A stretch of 64,000 nucleotides of DNA from Antarctobacter heliothermus. Its GTDB lineage: Bacteria > Pseudomonadota > Alphaproteobacteria > Rhodobacterales > Rhodobacteraceae. The translations under genes were made by a program, and so were the position numbers. The stretch covers positions 2,795,001-2,859,000 of the forward strand of contig NZ_CP022540.1 of NCBI RefSeq assembly GCF_002237555.1. Direction: 5' to 3'. Positions 25,870 through 34,712 of this stretch are shown here, one piece after another (position 1 is the stretch's first letter; each line of letters opens with the position of its first letter). The notes beneath the pieces are model-generated. The model saw only the letters and a list, made by a program, of their open reading frames with translations, was not told the origin of the DNA and did no database searches.

Positions 25870-26792
25870 GAGTCCGGCGTGGTTTGTCTGGGGGCCGTAT
25901 TAGGCAAAGGTGCGCGTGAGGCCAAGCCTCGAACGCGTCGGGCGCGCAGGACATAGACCGCAAGGGTAAGTACGACAATCGTGCCGCCGATGACCATGCG
26001 GCGGGAAGGGGCCTCTCCGGTGCCGAGCCAGACCCAGATCGGGGCGAGGACGGTTTCCAGCAACAGCAGCAGGCTGACATTGGCGGCGGCGGTGTAGCGT
26101 GAGGCCTGACTGAGGGCGAAGAAGGACAGAGGCAGGATCACGATGCTGGCGGTGAGGATGGCCCAGAGGTGGCCTTGGGCCATCTGCGCCGGGCCGGTGA
26201 GGGTCCAGCCCGCCGCGCCCGCAATCAGGGCACCGATGCCGATCACCGGCAGCAGGGGCAGATCGGGGTGGTGGCGCAGGGTGACAAAGTTCAGCGCGAG
26301 CGCGAGGGCGACACCCAGCCCGCAGGCGGCCCCGATGAGGGAGGCGGGATCAAGCGCTGCGTCGCCGGTGTCGGTGACAGCATAGGCCAGTCCCGCCATG
26401 ACCAGCGTGATGGCCACCCATGTGGCGGTTGAGGTTGCTTCGCCGTGCAGCAGGCGGGCCAGCAGCGCCGACCAGACCGGCACCGTCGCCACCCCCAGCA
26501 ACACCGGGGCCACGGGCGAGATTGCGATGCCCAGCGGAAACAGCGAGGCGTTGAGCGCGTGGCACAGGATCACCAGTGCGGCGGTCGGGCCGACAAGGCG
26601 CGCAAGATCCGCGCGGTGGTTGCTGGCGGTCAGGGCCCATGCGGCCATGAAGATCACGCCCATGCACATCCCGCGCCAGCCGAGCATCTGAAAGCCGTCC
26701 ATGCCGGAGACGCGCATCAACAGAGCATCCGGTGTCAGGATGAGCGCCCCGGCCAAGGCAAGGCCGAGGCCGAAAGCAGACGTGCGGGCCAA
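25866..26792 (-). CDS. EamA (DMT) family transporter
   Basis: A 308-residue inner-membrane protein with ten predicted helices in two EamA repeats, the drug/metabolite transporter superfamily that exports amino acids, sugars or drugs. It starts 10 bp after the DUF533 gene stop and its own stop overlaps the fur-type gene start by four bases. Repeat ends carry the usual Pro-rich and R-G motifs (M-L-G-W-R-G-M in the first half; S-L-L-L-L-L-E-T-V-L-A-P-I-W in the second). Substrate unknown. Confidence 0.9.
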   Translation of the reverse strand: MARTSAFGLGLALAGALILTPDALLMRVSGMDGFQMLGWRGMCMGVIFMAAWALTASNHRADLARLVGPTAALVILCHALNASLFPLGIAISPVAPVLLGVATVPVWSALLARLLHGEATSTATWVAITLVMAGLAYAVTDTGDAALDPASLIGAACGLGVALALALNFVTLRHHPDLPLLPVIGIGALIAGAAGWTLTGPAQMAQGHLWAILTASIVILPLSFFALSQASRYTAAANVSLLLLLETVLAPIWVWLGTGEAPSRRMVIGGTIVVLTLAVYVLRARRVRGLASRAPLPNTAPRQTTPDS

Positions 26793-26802
26793 GGCGCGAT
26801 CC

Positions 26803-27657
26803 TCAGGCGTAGAGTGGCTGCATGCCCATCTGCATGTGCAGCATGTTCACCACCGCCTCATCCAATTGCAGCGCGCGGGCGAGCCGGTCGAGGTACTGCG
26901 CCTCGGCCTGCATGTCGACACGGATGGTCATGAGGGAGGCGGAATAGACCTGCATGCGCTGCGGCTCTGGCGTGTCGGCGGCCAGCGCGTCGGGATCAAC
27001 CGGGGCCTTGAGCTGGGCCTGAATGAAGGCGCGGTCCGACGGGTCGGCATCGTCGCCGAGGGTTTCGAGGATCTTGGCCTGTTCGGCACGGTCGATGTCG
27101 CCGTCGCTTTTCGCGGCCTGAATCATCGCGCGCAGCATGAGGCCAGCGGCCTCTTCCGCCTCTGGCGGGGCATTTTGTGACGACATGGCGTTCAGCACAC
27201 CCGAGGCGCCCTGACCCTGCGCGTCGGCGGTGGTGCCGGCCAGGGCCGCGAACATGCCCGCAAGGCCGGTGCCGCCCGCACCAAGTTGCGACAGCAGGCC
27301 CTCACCCTTGCCGCTGCCCGCGCGGCCCATGATTGCCGACAGGTCCATGCCGCCGGACTGAAGCGATTTCATCATGTCGGCCATCGGATTGTCCGCGCCC
27401 GCCGCCGCGCCGGGCATAGCCCCCATGCCGCCCTTTTGCATCGCTTCCATCATCTCTTGCATGCCGCCGCACTGAGGCATCTGTCCGCCCATCAGCTTGC
27501 CCATCTGGCCCTGAAGCGAGGCGGCCTGTGTCTTGGCCGGAACCTGCGCGCCACCGCCCAGCAGGGATCCGATCCCCTGTCCGCCGGACATCCTGTCGAC
27601 GCCGCGTGCGGCGGCATAGCCGATGGCCACTTTGGCCAGTGTTCCCATGAGACCCAT
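26803..27657 (-). CDS. DUF533 (TerB-like) protein
   Basis: A 284-residue protein. The N-terminal 130 residues are low-complexity and rich in Gly, Met, Gln and Ala (G-K-L-M-G-G-Q-M-P-Q, M-Q-K-G-G-M-G-A), and the C-terminal half is the DUF533/TerB-like helical domain (M-L-R-A-M-I-Q-A-A-K-S-D-G-D-I-D-R-A-E-Q...). The D-G-x-I-D pattern is the TerB acidic motif. A strong AAGGAGGAG precedes the ATG at 27657. DUF533 proteins (YebE-like) are inner-membrane or periplasmic in enterobacteria and stress induced; the role here is unknown. Confidence 0.87.
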   Translation of the reverse strand: MGLMGTLAKVAIGYAAARGVDRMSGGQGIGSLLGGGAQVPAKTQAASLQGQMGKLMGGQMPQCGGMQEMMEAMQKGGMGAMPGAAAGADNPMADMMKSLQSGGMDLSAIMGRAGSGKGEGLLSQLGAGGTGLAGMFAALAGTTADAQGQGASGVLNAMSSQNAPPEAEEAAGLMLRAMIQAAKSDGDIDRAEQAKILETLGDDADPSDRAFIQAQLKAPVDPDALAADTPEPQRMQVYSASLMTIRVDMQAEAQYLDRLARALQLDEAVVNMLHMQMGMQPLYA

Positions 27658-27803
27658 TAGATAGCTCCTCCTTGCCGGTGATGCGTCGGGATCGACTGTG
27701 GCAGAAGAACGGCGTTTCGCACAGAGGAAGTCTGTGCTGAAATTATCAGCAGATCCGGGTGTGGGCGGATTGACCTTGTCGCTGCGCGGGTGTCCAAGGG
27801 GCC

Positions 27804-28715
27804 ATGGAACGCAAGCAACAAATGGATCTGGCCGGGGCCCTCGGCATGGTGGGCTTTGCCACGACGCTGGCCTTCAATCAGGTGGCGATCAAGTTTATCA
27901 ACGACGGCTTTGGCCCGATTTTTGCGGCCGGGCTGCGGTCTGTTCTGGCGCTGGCCTGTCTGGGTCTGTGGATCCGGTTCAGCGGACGGAGCGCCGGCGA
28001 TCTGCGGCGGACGTTGCGAGCTGGGCTGATTTTGGGTCTGCTGTTCAGCTTGGAGTTCATTTTCCTGTTTCTGGCGCTTGACCTGACCAGCGTCTCTCGT
28101 GCCTCTATCACCTTTTACGCGATGCCGGTCTGGTTGGCGTTGGTGGCGCATTTCACCCTGCCGGGCGAGGCGCTGTCGGCGCGGTGCGCGCTGGGTCTGC
28201 TGTTGGCGATGATCGGCGTTGCTTGGGCCTTGGCCAATCCCGAAAGCCGGGGAGCCGGGGATTTTCGGGGAGATGTTCTGGCGTTGCTGGCCTCGTGGTC
28301 TTGGGCGGGGATCGCGCTGACCGTGCGGTTGACGCGCGCGTCAGAGTTGCCCGCCGAGGGGCAATTGTTCTGGCAACTGGCGGTGTCTGCCGTGGTGCTG
28401 TGTGCGGTGGCGCCGTTGTTCGGGCCATTGGTGCGGGAGCCGGATGCGCTCAGCCTGTTCGGGCTGGTGTTTGGCATGCTGGTGGCGTCATTCGGGTTTC
28501 TGTTCTGGTTGCGGCTGATGGGGATCTACCCGGCCTCTGACATTGCCTCGTTCAGCTTTTTGTCGCCGGTGATGGCGGTGATATTTGGCTGGATGATCTT
28601 TGACGAGCCTGTGGGGCTGGGCTTTGTCGGGGCGCTGGTGTTGGTCGGGCTGGGGATCGTTTTGATCAACCGGCGGCGCAAGAGCCGCAAAGATCCGGTG
28701 ATTCCGGCCCCCTGA
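27804..28715 (+). CDS. EamA (DMT) family transporter
   Basis: A second 10-helix drug/metabolite transporter, 303 residues, divergently transcribed from the DUF533 gene across a 146-bp intergenic region. The two EamA repeats are visible, with I-K-F-I-N-D-G-F-G-P-I-F-A-A-G-L-R in the first and L-S-P-V-M-A-V-I-F-G-W-M-I-F-D-E-P near the end of the second. C-terminus is basic. Exported compound unknown. Confidence 0.9.
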   Translation: MERKQQMDLAGALGMVGFATTLAFNQVAIKFINDGFGPIFAAGLRSVLALACLGLWIRFSGRSAGDLRRTLRAGLILGLLFSLEFIFLFLALDLTSVSRASITFYAMPVWLALVAHFTLPGEALSARCALGLLLAMIGVAWALANPESRGAGDFRGDVLALLASWSWAGIALTVRLTRASELPAEGQLFWQLAVSAVVLCAVAPLFGPLVREPDALSLFGLVFGMLVASFGFLFWLRLMGIYPASDIASFSFLSPVMAVIFGWMIFDEPVGLGFVGALVLVGLGIVLINRRRKSRKDPVIPAP

Positions 28716-28743
28716 CACGGCGCCCCTGACGTCTGCGGCCCTG

Positions 28744-30162
28744 TCAGGTGCCGCAGAAGGTGGCCCGGACACGTTCGTCCTGTGCCGGGGGGCGGCGCAG
28801 ATCGGCAAAAGCCTCATCTACTGTGAAAGGGGCCGCAAGCGCCGCGTTCAGACGGTGAAACGGCGCGTCATCGCCAGCAACTGCCGCCTCGATCATCTGT
28901 TCGATGCGGTGGTTGCGCGGGATCAGCACCGGGTTGACGCTTTGCATGAGGGTTTGCGGGTCGGTCTCTTGGTCCAACCGGGTTTTCCAGCGCGTCTGCC
29001 ATGCGTCAAACCCTGCGCGGTCGGTGAACTGGTCGCGTGCGTCCCCTTCGGCCAGCGCGCGGAAGGTGTTGGTGAAATCGGCGCTGTTCTCATGCATCAA
29101 CACCAGCAAGTCGCCGATCAGGGTCAGATCGTCCTGTGTCGCCTCGGCCAGTCCGATCTTTTGCCCAAAACGCTGACGCCAGTGTTGTTGCAGCATGTCG
29201 GGCATGGTGTGGATGGCTTTGGTGAAATCCTCGACCGCCTTGTCAGTGTCGGGCATCAGAGGCACCAGCGCCGTGGCCAGTTGCGCCATGTTCCAAACGA
29301 TGATGTCGGCCTGCGCGGCATATCCGTAGCGGCCAAAGCGGTCGATGGAACTGAACACCGTGTCGGGGTCATAGTTATCCATAAAAGCGCAGGGACCGTA
29401 GTCGATGGTTTCACCGGACAGGGCGCAGTTGTCGGTGTTCATGACCCCGTGGATAAAGCCCACGGCCATCCAGCGGGTGATCAGATCGGCCTGCCGTTCC
29501 ATGACGGCGGTCAACAGGTCCAGCGGGTCTTTGGCGTGCGGATAGTGGCGGTCGACCGTGTAGTCGAACAGCGTTTGCAGGCGGTCTGTGTCGCGCTGCG
29601 CGGCAAAGACCTGAAAGGTGCCGACGCGGATATGGCTTTGCGCCACGCGGGTCAGAACGGCGCCGGGCAGGGGGCGTTCGCGGATGACGTCCTGTCCGGT
29701 GCGGATCGCGGCCAATGCGCGGGTGGTGGGGATGCCAAGGGCGTGCATCGCCTCTGACACCACATATTCGCGCAACACCGGGCCCAGCCATGCGCGGCCA
29801 TCGCCCCGGCGGGAAAACGGGGTGGGGCCAGAGCCTTTGAGCTGGATGTCGCGGCGGAGGCCGTCGGTGCCAATGACCTCACCCAGCAGCAGGGCGCGGC
29901 CATCGCCGAGTTGCGGGTTGAACTGGCCGAACTGGTGGCCTGCGTAGAGTTGGGCCAGAGGCTCTGCCCCCTCGGGGATCGCGTTGCCGCCTAGAATCGC
30001 CGCCAGCGCCGGGTCGTCCGCGCCGGTGATGCCCAGCAGGGCGGCCAGATCGCTGTTGAAGGCAACGGTGCTGGGGGCCTTGACCGGTGTCGGCCCCTGA
30101 CGGGCAAAGAAACCGTCGGGCAGGCGGGCATAGGAGTTGTCAAAGGGGATGTGCAGGGTCAT
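28744..30162 (-). CDS. selO: SelO (YdiU) protein adenylyltransferase
   Basis: Pseudokinase-fold enzyme that transfers AMP from ATP to Ser/Thr/Tyr of redox proteins (AMPylation), linked to glutaredoxin-related stress responses. 472 residues. The flipped-ATP site is visible: K109 in [17 protein letters not shown] (118-123), H-G-V-M-N-T-D-N with D244/N245, and the metal Asp254 in I-D-Y-G-P-C-A-F-M. The C-terminus ends F-C-G-T, so the near-terminal Cys that replaces selenocysteine of eukaryotic SelO is kept at position 470. It lies 57 bp downstream of a GNAT gene on the same strand. Confidence 0.96.
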   Translation of the reverse strand: MTLHIPFDNSYARLPDGFFARQGPTPVKAPSTVAFNSDLAALLGITGADDPALAAILGGNAIPEGAEPLAQLYAGHQFGQFNPQLGDGRALLLGEVIGTDGLRRDIQLKGSGPTPFSRRGDGRAWLGPVLREYVVSEAMHALGIPTTRALAAIRTGQDVIRERPLPGAVLTRVAQSHIRVGTFQVFAAQRDTDRLQTLFDYTVDRHYPHAKDPLDLLTAVMERQADLITRWMAVGFIHGVMNTDNCALSGETIDYGPCAFMDNYDPDTVFSSIDRFGRYGYAAQADIIVWNMAQLATALVPLMPDTDKAVEDFTKAIHTMPDMLQQHWRQRFGQKIGLAEATQDDLTLIGDLLVLMHENSADFTNTFRALAEGDARDQFTDRAGFDAWQTRWKTRLDQETDPQTLMQSVNPVLIPRNHRIEQMIEAAVAGDDAPFHRLNAALAAPFTVDEAFADLRRPPAQDERVRATFCGT

Positions 30163-30219
30163 GGGCTGGATATAGGCGGGCCAGCTGTGTCGCGCCAGCG
30201 CAATGGCGCAAAAAGACCC

Positions 30220-30666
30220 CTAGAGCACGCGGGACATAAACAGATACTTGTCCCGAGGGGCAAACCGGGCGCGGCCGTAAAAGCGCTGGGCGCGCTCGTC
30301 CTCGCGGTTGGCCTCAAGGTGGAGCGCGCGTACGCCCGCCGGTTTCATCGCCTTGGCGATGCCGTCCAATGCCTCTAGCCCCATGCCGCGCCCGCGCACG
30401 GCGGGGCGGATGTAAAGCTCATCCACGATGGCATCCAGACCGCCGAATTCCACCGACCAGCCAAAGGTCAGCACGATATAGCCCACCGGCGCGCGGCGCG
30501 GCCCGATCAGCCAGACCGCCCCATGCGGGGAGCCTGACAGCAGCGGGGAGATGGCCGCTGTGCGGTGCTCGTCGCTGGTGTCAAAGCCCATTTCGGTGTG
30601 AAAGGCGGCAACGAGGGCCAGCAGTTTGGCGGCGTCGTCCTCGCCCGCCAGATGAAGCGATTTCAT
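30220..30666 (-). CDS. GNAT family N-acetyltransferase
   Basis: A 148-residue acetyl-CoA-dependent acyltransferase. The acetyl-CoA pyrophosphate loop is R-G-R-G-M-G (motif A, R/Q-x2-G-x-G/A) after L-Y-I-R-P-A-V, and the C-terminal L-E-A-N-R-E-D-E-R-A-Q-R-F-Y-G-R-A-R-F is the standard motif B. The start at 30666 overlaps the nucleoside hydrolase stop by ATGA; the frame stays open upstream to 30762 within that gene. Substrate unknown; coupling to nucleoside hydrolase suggests co-expression only. Confidence 0.9.
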   Translation of the reverse strand: MKSLHLAGEDDAAKLLALVAAFHTEMGFDTSDEHRTAAISPLLSGSPHGAVWLIGPRRAPVGYIVLTFGWSVEFGGLDAIVDELYIRPAVRGRGMGLEALDGIAKAMKPAGVRALHLEANREDERAQRFYGRARFAPRDKYLFMSRVL

Positions 30667-31604
30667 AGCCGCGCCAGTCTTTCCGTCAGCAGGGTGAAAA
30701 AGCCGTCCGCGTCGATGTCGCCCATGAAGGTGGCGTTGCGGGGGCGGTCGGTGACGTGCCACCAGTCGGCGACGGTCATGCCGCGTGTCAGGTCTGACTG
30801 GGTCTCGATCTCGACGTTGACAAAGCGTCCGGTGAACAGGTCGGGCTGGATCAGGTAGGCGGTCACACAGGGGTCATGAAGCGGCGCGCCGTCAGAGCCA
30901 TATTTCTCTTTGTCGAAGCGTTCGAAGAAATCGGTCATCTGGGCGACGGCATAGCCGACATCGGTGCCAAGCGCGCGGAACGCTTCATTGCGGGCGGTTG
31001 TGACCAGCGCCTTATGCGTGACGTCCAGCGGCATGACGACGATCGGCGCGCCACATTTGAAAACGATGTCCGCGGCTTCGGGGTCGACGTAGATGTTGAA
31101 TTCGGCCGCGGGGGTGATGTTGCCGACCTCGAAATAGGCACCGCCCATCAGCACGATCTCACGGATGCGGGCGGCGATGTCGGGGGCTTTTTGCAGCGCG
31201 GTGGCGATATTGGTCAGCGGCCCCAGCGGGCAGAGCGTCACGGTGCCCGGCGGCTGCGCGCGCAGGGTGTCGATGATGAAATCGACGGCGTGCTGGTCCT
31301 GCACCGGCATGGTGGGGTCCGGCAGGTCGGGGCCATCAAGGCCGGTTTTGCCGTGGACATGTTCGGCGGTGACCAGCGTATGCGCCAGCGGACGGTCGCA
31401 ACCGGCGTAGATCGGCGTGTCGGGCTTGCCCGCCAATTCGCAGACCTTGCGGGCGTTGAGAGTGGTCAGGGCCAGCGGCACGTTGCCCGCGACGGAGGTG
31501 ATGCCCAGAACCTCGATCTCTTCGGGAGAGGCGAGGGCCAACAGGATGGCGACGGCGTCGTCCTGACCGGGATCGGTGTCGATGATGATCTTTTTCGGGG
31601 CCAT
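30663..31604 (-). CDS. Inosine/uridine-preferring nucleoside hydrolase
   Basis: Cytoplasmic enzyme of nucleoside salvage that splits the N-glycosidic bond of ribonucleosides. 313 residues. The Ca2+/ribose-binding D-T-D-P-G-Q-D-D-A is at residues 9-17, and later come G-P-L-T-N-I-A, M-G-G-A-Y-F-E-V-G-N-I-T-P-A-A-E-F-N-I-Y-V-D-P-E-A and P-L-D-V-T. The start at 31604 follows CAGGAGACCCCGG; the open frame upstream to 31742 is not homologous. It overlaps the GNAT gene by four bases. Confidence 0.95.
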   Translation of the reverse strand: MAPKKIIIDTDPGQDDAVAILLALASPEEIEVLGITSVAGNVPLALTTLNARKVCELAGKPDTPIYAGCDRPLAHTLVTAEHVHGKTGLDGPDLPDPTMPVQDQHAVDFIIDTLRAQPPGTVTLCPLGPLTNIATALQKAPDIAARIREIVLMGGAYFEVGNITPAAEFNIYVDPEAADIVFKCGAPIVVMPLDVTHKALVTTARNEAFRALGTDVGYAVAQMTDFFERFDKEKYGSDGAPLHDPCVTAYLIQPDLFTGRFVNVEIETQSDLTRGMTVADWWHVTDRPRNATFMGDIDADGFFTLLTERLARL

Positions 31605-31708
31605 CCGGGGTCTCCTGCGTGATGCCGGAGCAGTCGCACGCGAACCACGGCTGTGCAAGATGGATCGCTGCGTCGGCAAGGGTTCGCCGGGGGGATCGTT
31701 CGCGGGTC

Positions 31709-32074
31709 TCAGCCCTCTGATGTCTCTGCGGTCAGGCTGCACATGTGGATCAGCCAGCCGCTATCCGGCTGACGCCGGAACACGCACAGGGTTGTGGCGG
31801 TGCCTGTTGCCGCGCCCTCGGAAAATTCCGCAAGACCCCAGCCCAGATCACCATCGTGGCCGCCGTCCGTCAAGCTCAGCGCCTTGCCGTGGCCGTCTGT
31901 CACCCAGTCGGCGTGCAGCACGGCAATGGCGGTGCGTCCCCGCGTGGGCGGCGCGTAGGGGGACAGCATCTGCGCGTCAGCGGTAAAGCAGGCGGCGCAG
32001 CCGTCAGCATCGCCGGATCGGTAGGCTGCGACATAGGCATCCAGCAGCGGCTGAAAGATGTCGCGCGCCGTTAT
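31709..32074 (-). CDS. SnoaL-like (NTF2 fold) protein with probable ATA start
   Basis: About 121 residues with the cone-shaped NTF2/SnoaL pattern: I-F-Q-P-L-L-D-A-Y-V-A-A-Y-R-S-G-D-A-D-G-C-A-A-C-F-T-A-D-A, Y-A-P-P-T-R-G-R-T-A-I at the pocket, and W-L-I-H-M-C-S-L near the end. The frame has no ATG, GTG or TTG at a sensible place; the best start is ATA at 32074, which overlaps the TAA stop of the radical SAM gene as ATAA, imitating the common ATGA coupling. A TTG 14 codons upstream is the alternative. Function unknown; these proteins often act as small isomerases or dehydratases. Confidence 0.65.
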   Translation of the reverse strand: MTARDIFQPLLDAYVAAYRSGDADGCAACFTADAQMLSPYAPPTRGRTAIAVLHADWVTDGHGKALSLTDGGHDGDLGWGLAEFSEGAATGTATTLCVFRRQPDSGWLIHMCSLTAETSEG

Positions 32075-33018
32075 GCAGAGCAGCTTGCCCCGCCCAACAC
32101 GCAGAACTTGGCGCAATGGGGGTGGTTGAGCGGAACGGGGGCCTCTGCCTGTTCCAGCGTCTCGCCCATGTCGAACTGCGGATCGTAGGGCAGCAGGGTG
32201 CAGGCCACGACCGACGGGGTGGCCGCGCCCTTGCGTTTGACCACCATGCGCGAGGAGGAGCACATCACGTCGCGGGGCGATTTGTTCAGGATGCCCCAGC
32301 AGGCGGTGGTAATTTCCGGCACCTCAACGGTCATGTCCATTTCCGGAAACAGCACGCATTGAGCGGGGTCGGCAGCGTCGATGGCAAAGCCTTCGGTCTC
32401 GAACACCTGTGCAAAGCCGGCGCGGGCGTCTGTCTCTGCCTCACCCCACATGCTGCGGCCCGCAACGGTCATGCGCAGCCCTGCGTCCCGCAGCCAGCGC
32501 ATGCCTTCGAGGGTCTTGTCAAAGGTGCCGATGCCGCGTTCGGCGTCGTGGTTGGTGCGCGACCAATGGTCCAGCGAAATTCGCATGGTCAGGTGATCAG
32601 GATATTCGGCGTGCAGTGCTTCGAGGCCGGCGCGCGTGGCCGGGCGCATCATCGGGCGCATGGCATTGGTCAGAATCAGCACCTGATAGCCGCGCTCCAG
32701 ACAGCGGCGCGTCATGTCGATCATCTGCGGATTCATGAACGGCTCACCGCCGGTAAAGCCGATTTCCGAAACGCCCCAATTTCGCGCCTCTAGCTGGTCA
32801 AGGTAGTTGGTGACCTCATCCGCGGTAATATAGACAAGGCTGTCGTTCTCGGGCGAGCTTTCGATGTAGCAATTCAGACAGGCGATGTTGCACAGCGTTC
32901 CGGTGTTGAACCACAGCGTTTGCGGGTCGCTGAGGGCAACCTTGGCGCGCGGCTTGCCCGTCGCGGTGCGATCGGGATCATTGAATTTACCTACGTTTGC
33001 GGCAACCGTGTCTTTCAT
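32071..33018 (-). CDS. Radical SAM protein with C-terminal cysteine cluster
   Basis: A 315-residue radical SAM enzyme. The [4Fe-4S]/SAM motif is C43-N-I-A-C47-L-N-C50 and the SAM-binding G-G-E-P is at about 90-93. After residue 220 there are seven more cysteines, including H-P-H-C-A-K-F-C-V-L-G-G-A-S-C at the very end (C302, C306, C313) and M-C-S-S-S-R-M...V-V-A-C-T, a pattern compatible with a SPASM/Twitch-like auxiliary Fe-S cluster. Substrate unknown: no precursor peptide is visible nearby. The only tightly linked gene is the SnoaL-like gene that overlaps its stop. Confidence 0.88.
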   Translation of the reverse strand: MKDTVAANVGKFNDPDRTATGKPRAKVALSDPQTLWFNTGTLCNIACLNCYIESSPENDSLVYITADEVTNYLDQLEARNWGVSEIGFTGGEPFMNPQMIDMTRRCLERGYQVLILTNAMRPMMRPATRAGLEALHAEYPDHLTMRISLDHWSRTNHDAERGIGTFDKTLEGMRWLRDAGLRMTVAGRSMWGEAETDARAGFAQVFETEGFAIDAADPAQCVLFPEMDMTVEVPEITTACWGILNKSPRDVMCSSSRMVVKRKGAATPSVVACTLLPYDPQFDMGETLEQAEAPVPLNHPHCAKFCVLGGASCSA

Positions 33019-33163
33019 GGAGCATCCTTCGCGTCTTCCGCCATGAGTTAGATCGTCGGGGGTGGCGGGGCCAGTCCGAAGATTTTGGCTGACGCCATTG
33101 TGAAGCTACACATGGGTGTTAGACTTTCATCTAGACATGGGGTATGCGGTGCGTGACATGGGT

Positions 33164-33177
33164 CGTTAGCGCTAACG
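33164..33177. promoter_or_regulatory. LacI-type palindromic operator upstream of zwf
   Basis: CGTTAGCGCTAACG is a perfect 14-bp palindrome with a central CG, the shape of LacI-family operators, placed 50 bp before the zwf start. In Rhodobacter the LacI-family regulator CceR controls Entner-Doudoroff and hexose-phosphate genes from similar GTTA-N-CG-N-TAAC sites (from memory), so control of zwf-pgl-pgi by a CceR-like protein is likely. Confidence 0.75.
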
Positions 33178-33226
33178 GCTAGTGCCAATACGGCACAGGC
33201 GACCGAACAGGAAAGGCACGGGACTT

Positions 33227-34681
33227 ATGGTTTCACGCGTTATTCCGGTCGAGCCTTTCGACCTGGTTATCTTTGGGGCGACGGGCGATCTGGCCCGGCG
33301 CAAGATTCTGCCGGGGTTGTTCCGGCGTTATTGCAGCGGGCAAATGCCCGAGGATGCCCGCATTCTGGGGGCTGCCCGCAGCGAGATGGACACTGCGGGC
33401 TTTCGCCAGATGGTGGCCGAGGCGGTGGCCGAATTTGGCGGTGGGCGCCATTGCGAGGATGGCACACTGGAGCAGTTTCTCGAGATCGTCGACTATGAGG
33501 CGGTGGACGCCATGGGCGACGGCGGCTGGGAGGCGCTGAAGGGGCATCTGCGCGGCGGGTTTGTGCGCGCCTTCTATTTCTCTGTTGCGCCGTCGCTGTT
33601 CGGGGCGCTGGCGGAACGGCTGCGCTCTTTCGGGTTGGCCGATGATGACAGTCGCGTGGTGGTGGAAAAGCCTTTTGGTCACGATCTGGAAAGCGCCAAG
33701 GCGCTGAACGCTACGCTGCGTCAGCATTTTGCCGAGGATCAGATTTACCGGATCGACCATTATCTGGGCAAGGAAACCGTCCAGAACCTGATGGCGGTGC
33801 GGTTTGGCAACATGCTGTTTGAACCGCTGTGGAACGCGCAATACGTCGATCACATCCAGATCACAGTGGCCGAGACCGTCGATGTCGGTGGGCGCGGCGG
33901 CTATTACGACAAGTCCGGCGCGATGCGGGACATGGTGCAGAACCACTTGATGCAGCTTTTGTGCCTGATCGCGATGGAACCGCCCGCGCGGTTTGAGCCC
34001 GATTCCGTGCGCGACGAAAAGCTGAAGGTGATCCGCGCGCTGGACCCGGTGGATTACCATCACATCGTGCGCGGTCAGTATGCCGCCGACGACCATCAGC
34101 CCGGATATCGGGTGCATGTGGAAAACCCGCGCTCGACCACCGAGAGCTTTGTGGCGATGAAATGCCATATTTCGAACTGGCGCTGGGCGGGCACCCCGTT
34201 CTACCTGCGCACTGGCAAAAAGCTGCGCGGGCGCACAAGCGAGATCGCGGTGGTGTTCAAGGATGCGCCGCATTCGATCTTTGATTCCGAATCCGGGCGG
34301 CATCGCAATGTGCTGTCGATCCGGTTGCAGCCGAACGAGGGCATGACGCTGGATGTGACCATCAAGGAACCGGGGCCGGGCGGTATGCGTCTGGTGGATG
34401 TGCCACTGGACATGTCCTTTGCAGAGGCGCTGGGACCAGAGGTCGAAGAGGTGCCCGACGCCTATGAACGGTTGATCATGGACGTGATCCGGGGCAATCA
34501 GACCTTGTTCATGCGCGGCGACGAGGTCGAGGCCGCCTGGGCCTGGACCGATCCGATCATCGCCGGCTGGCAAAGCCGGGGAGAGGTGCCCAAACCCTAT
34601 GACGCGGGCACGGCGGGGCCGGAAGACGCGCTGATGCTGATGCACCGGGACGGACGCCGGTGGCGGGAGATCCGGGTCTAG
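33227..34681 (+). CDS. zwf: Glucose-6-phosphate 1-dehydrogenase
   Basis: Oxidises glucose 6-phosphate to 6-phosphogluconolactone with NADP+/NAD+, the entry to the Entner-Doudoroff and pentose phosphate routes. 484 residues. Visible motifs: dinucleotide fold F-G-A-T-G-D-L-A-R-R-K (16-26), E-K-P-F-G (147-151), and the active-site R-I-D-H-Y-L-G-K-E (175-183). The start at 33227 (MVSRVIPVEPFDL) fits family N-termini. The next genes are pgl (31 bp) and pgi (96 bp), so three consecutive hexose-phosphate enzymes form a unit; edd and eda are not in the window. Confidence 0.97.
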   Translation: MVSRVIPVEPFDLVIFGATGDLARRKILPGLFRRYCSGQMPEDARILGAARSEMDTAGFRQMVAEAVAEFGGGRHCEDGTLEQFLEIVDYEAVDAMGDGGWEALKGHLRGGFVRAFYFSVAPSLFGALAERLRSFGLADDDSRVVVEKPFGHDLESAKALNATLRQHFAEDQIYRIDHYLGKETVQNLMAVRFGNMLFEPLWNAQYVDHIQITVAETVDVGGRGGYYDKSGAMRDMVQNHLMQLLCLIAMEPPARFEPDSVRDEKLKVIRALDPVDYHHIVRGQYAADDHQPGYRVHVENPRSTTESFVAMKCHISNWRWAGTPFYLRTGKKLRGRTSEIAVVFKDAPHSIFDSESGRHRNVLSIRLQPNEGMTLDVTIKEPGPGGMRLVDVPLDMSFAEALGPEVEEVPDAYERLIMDVIRGNQTLFMRGDEVEAAWAWTDPIIAGWQSRGEVPKPYDAGTAGPEDALMLMHRDGRRWREIRV

Positions 34682-34712
34682 GAGATCCGGGAAAAACGGG
34701 AAAGGTCCAGCC

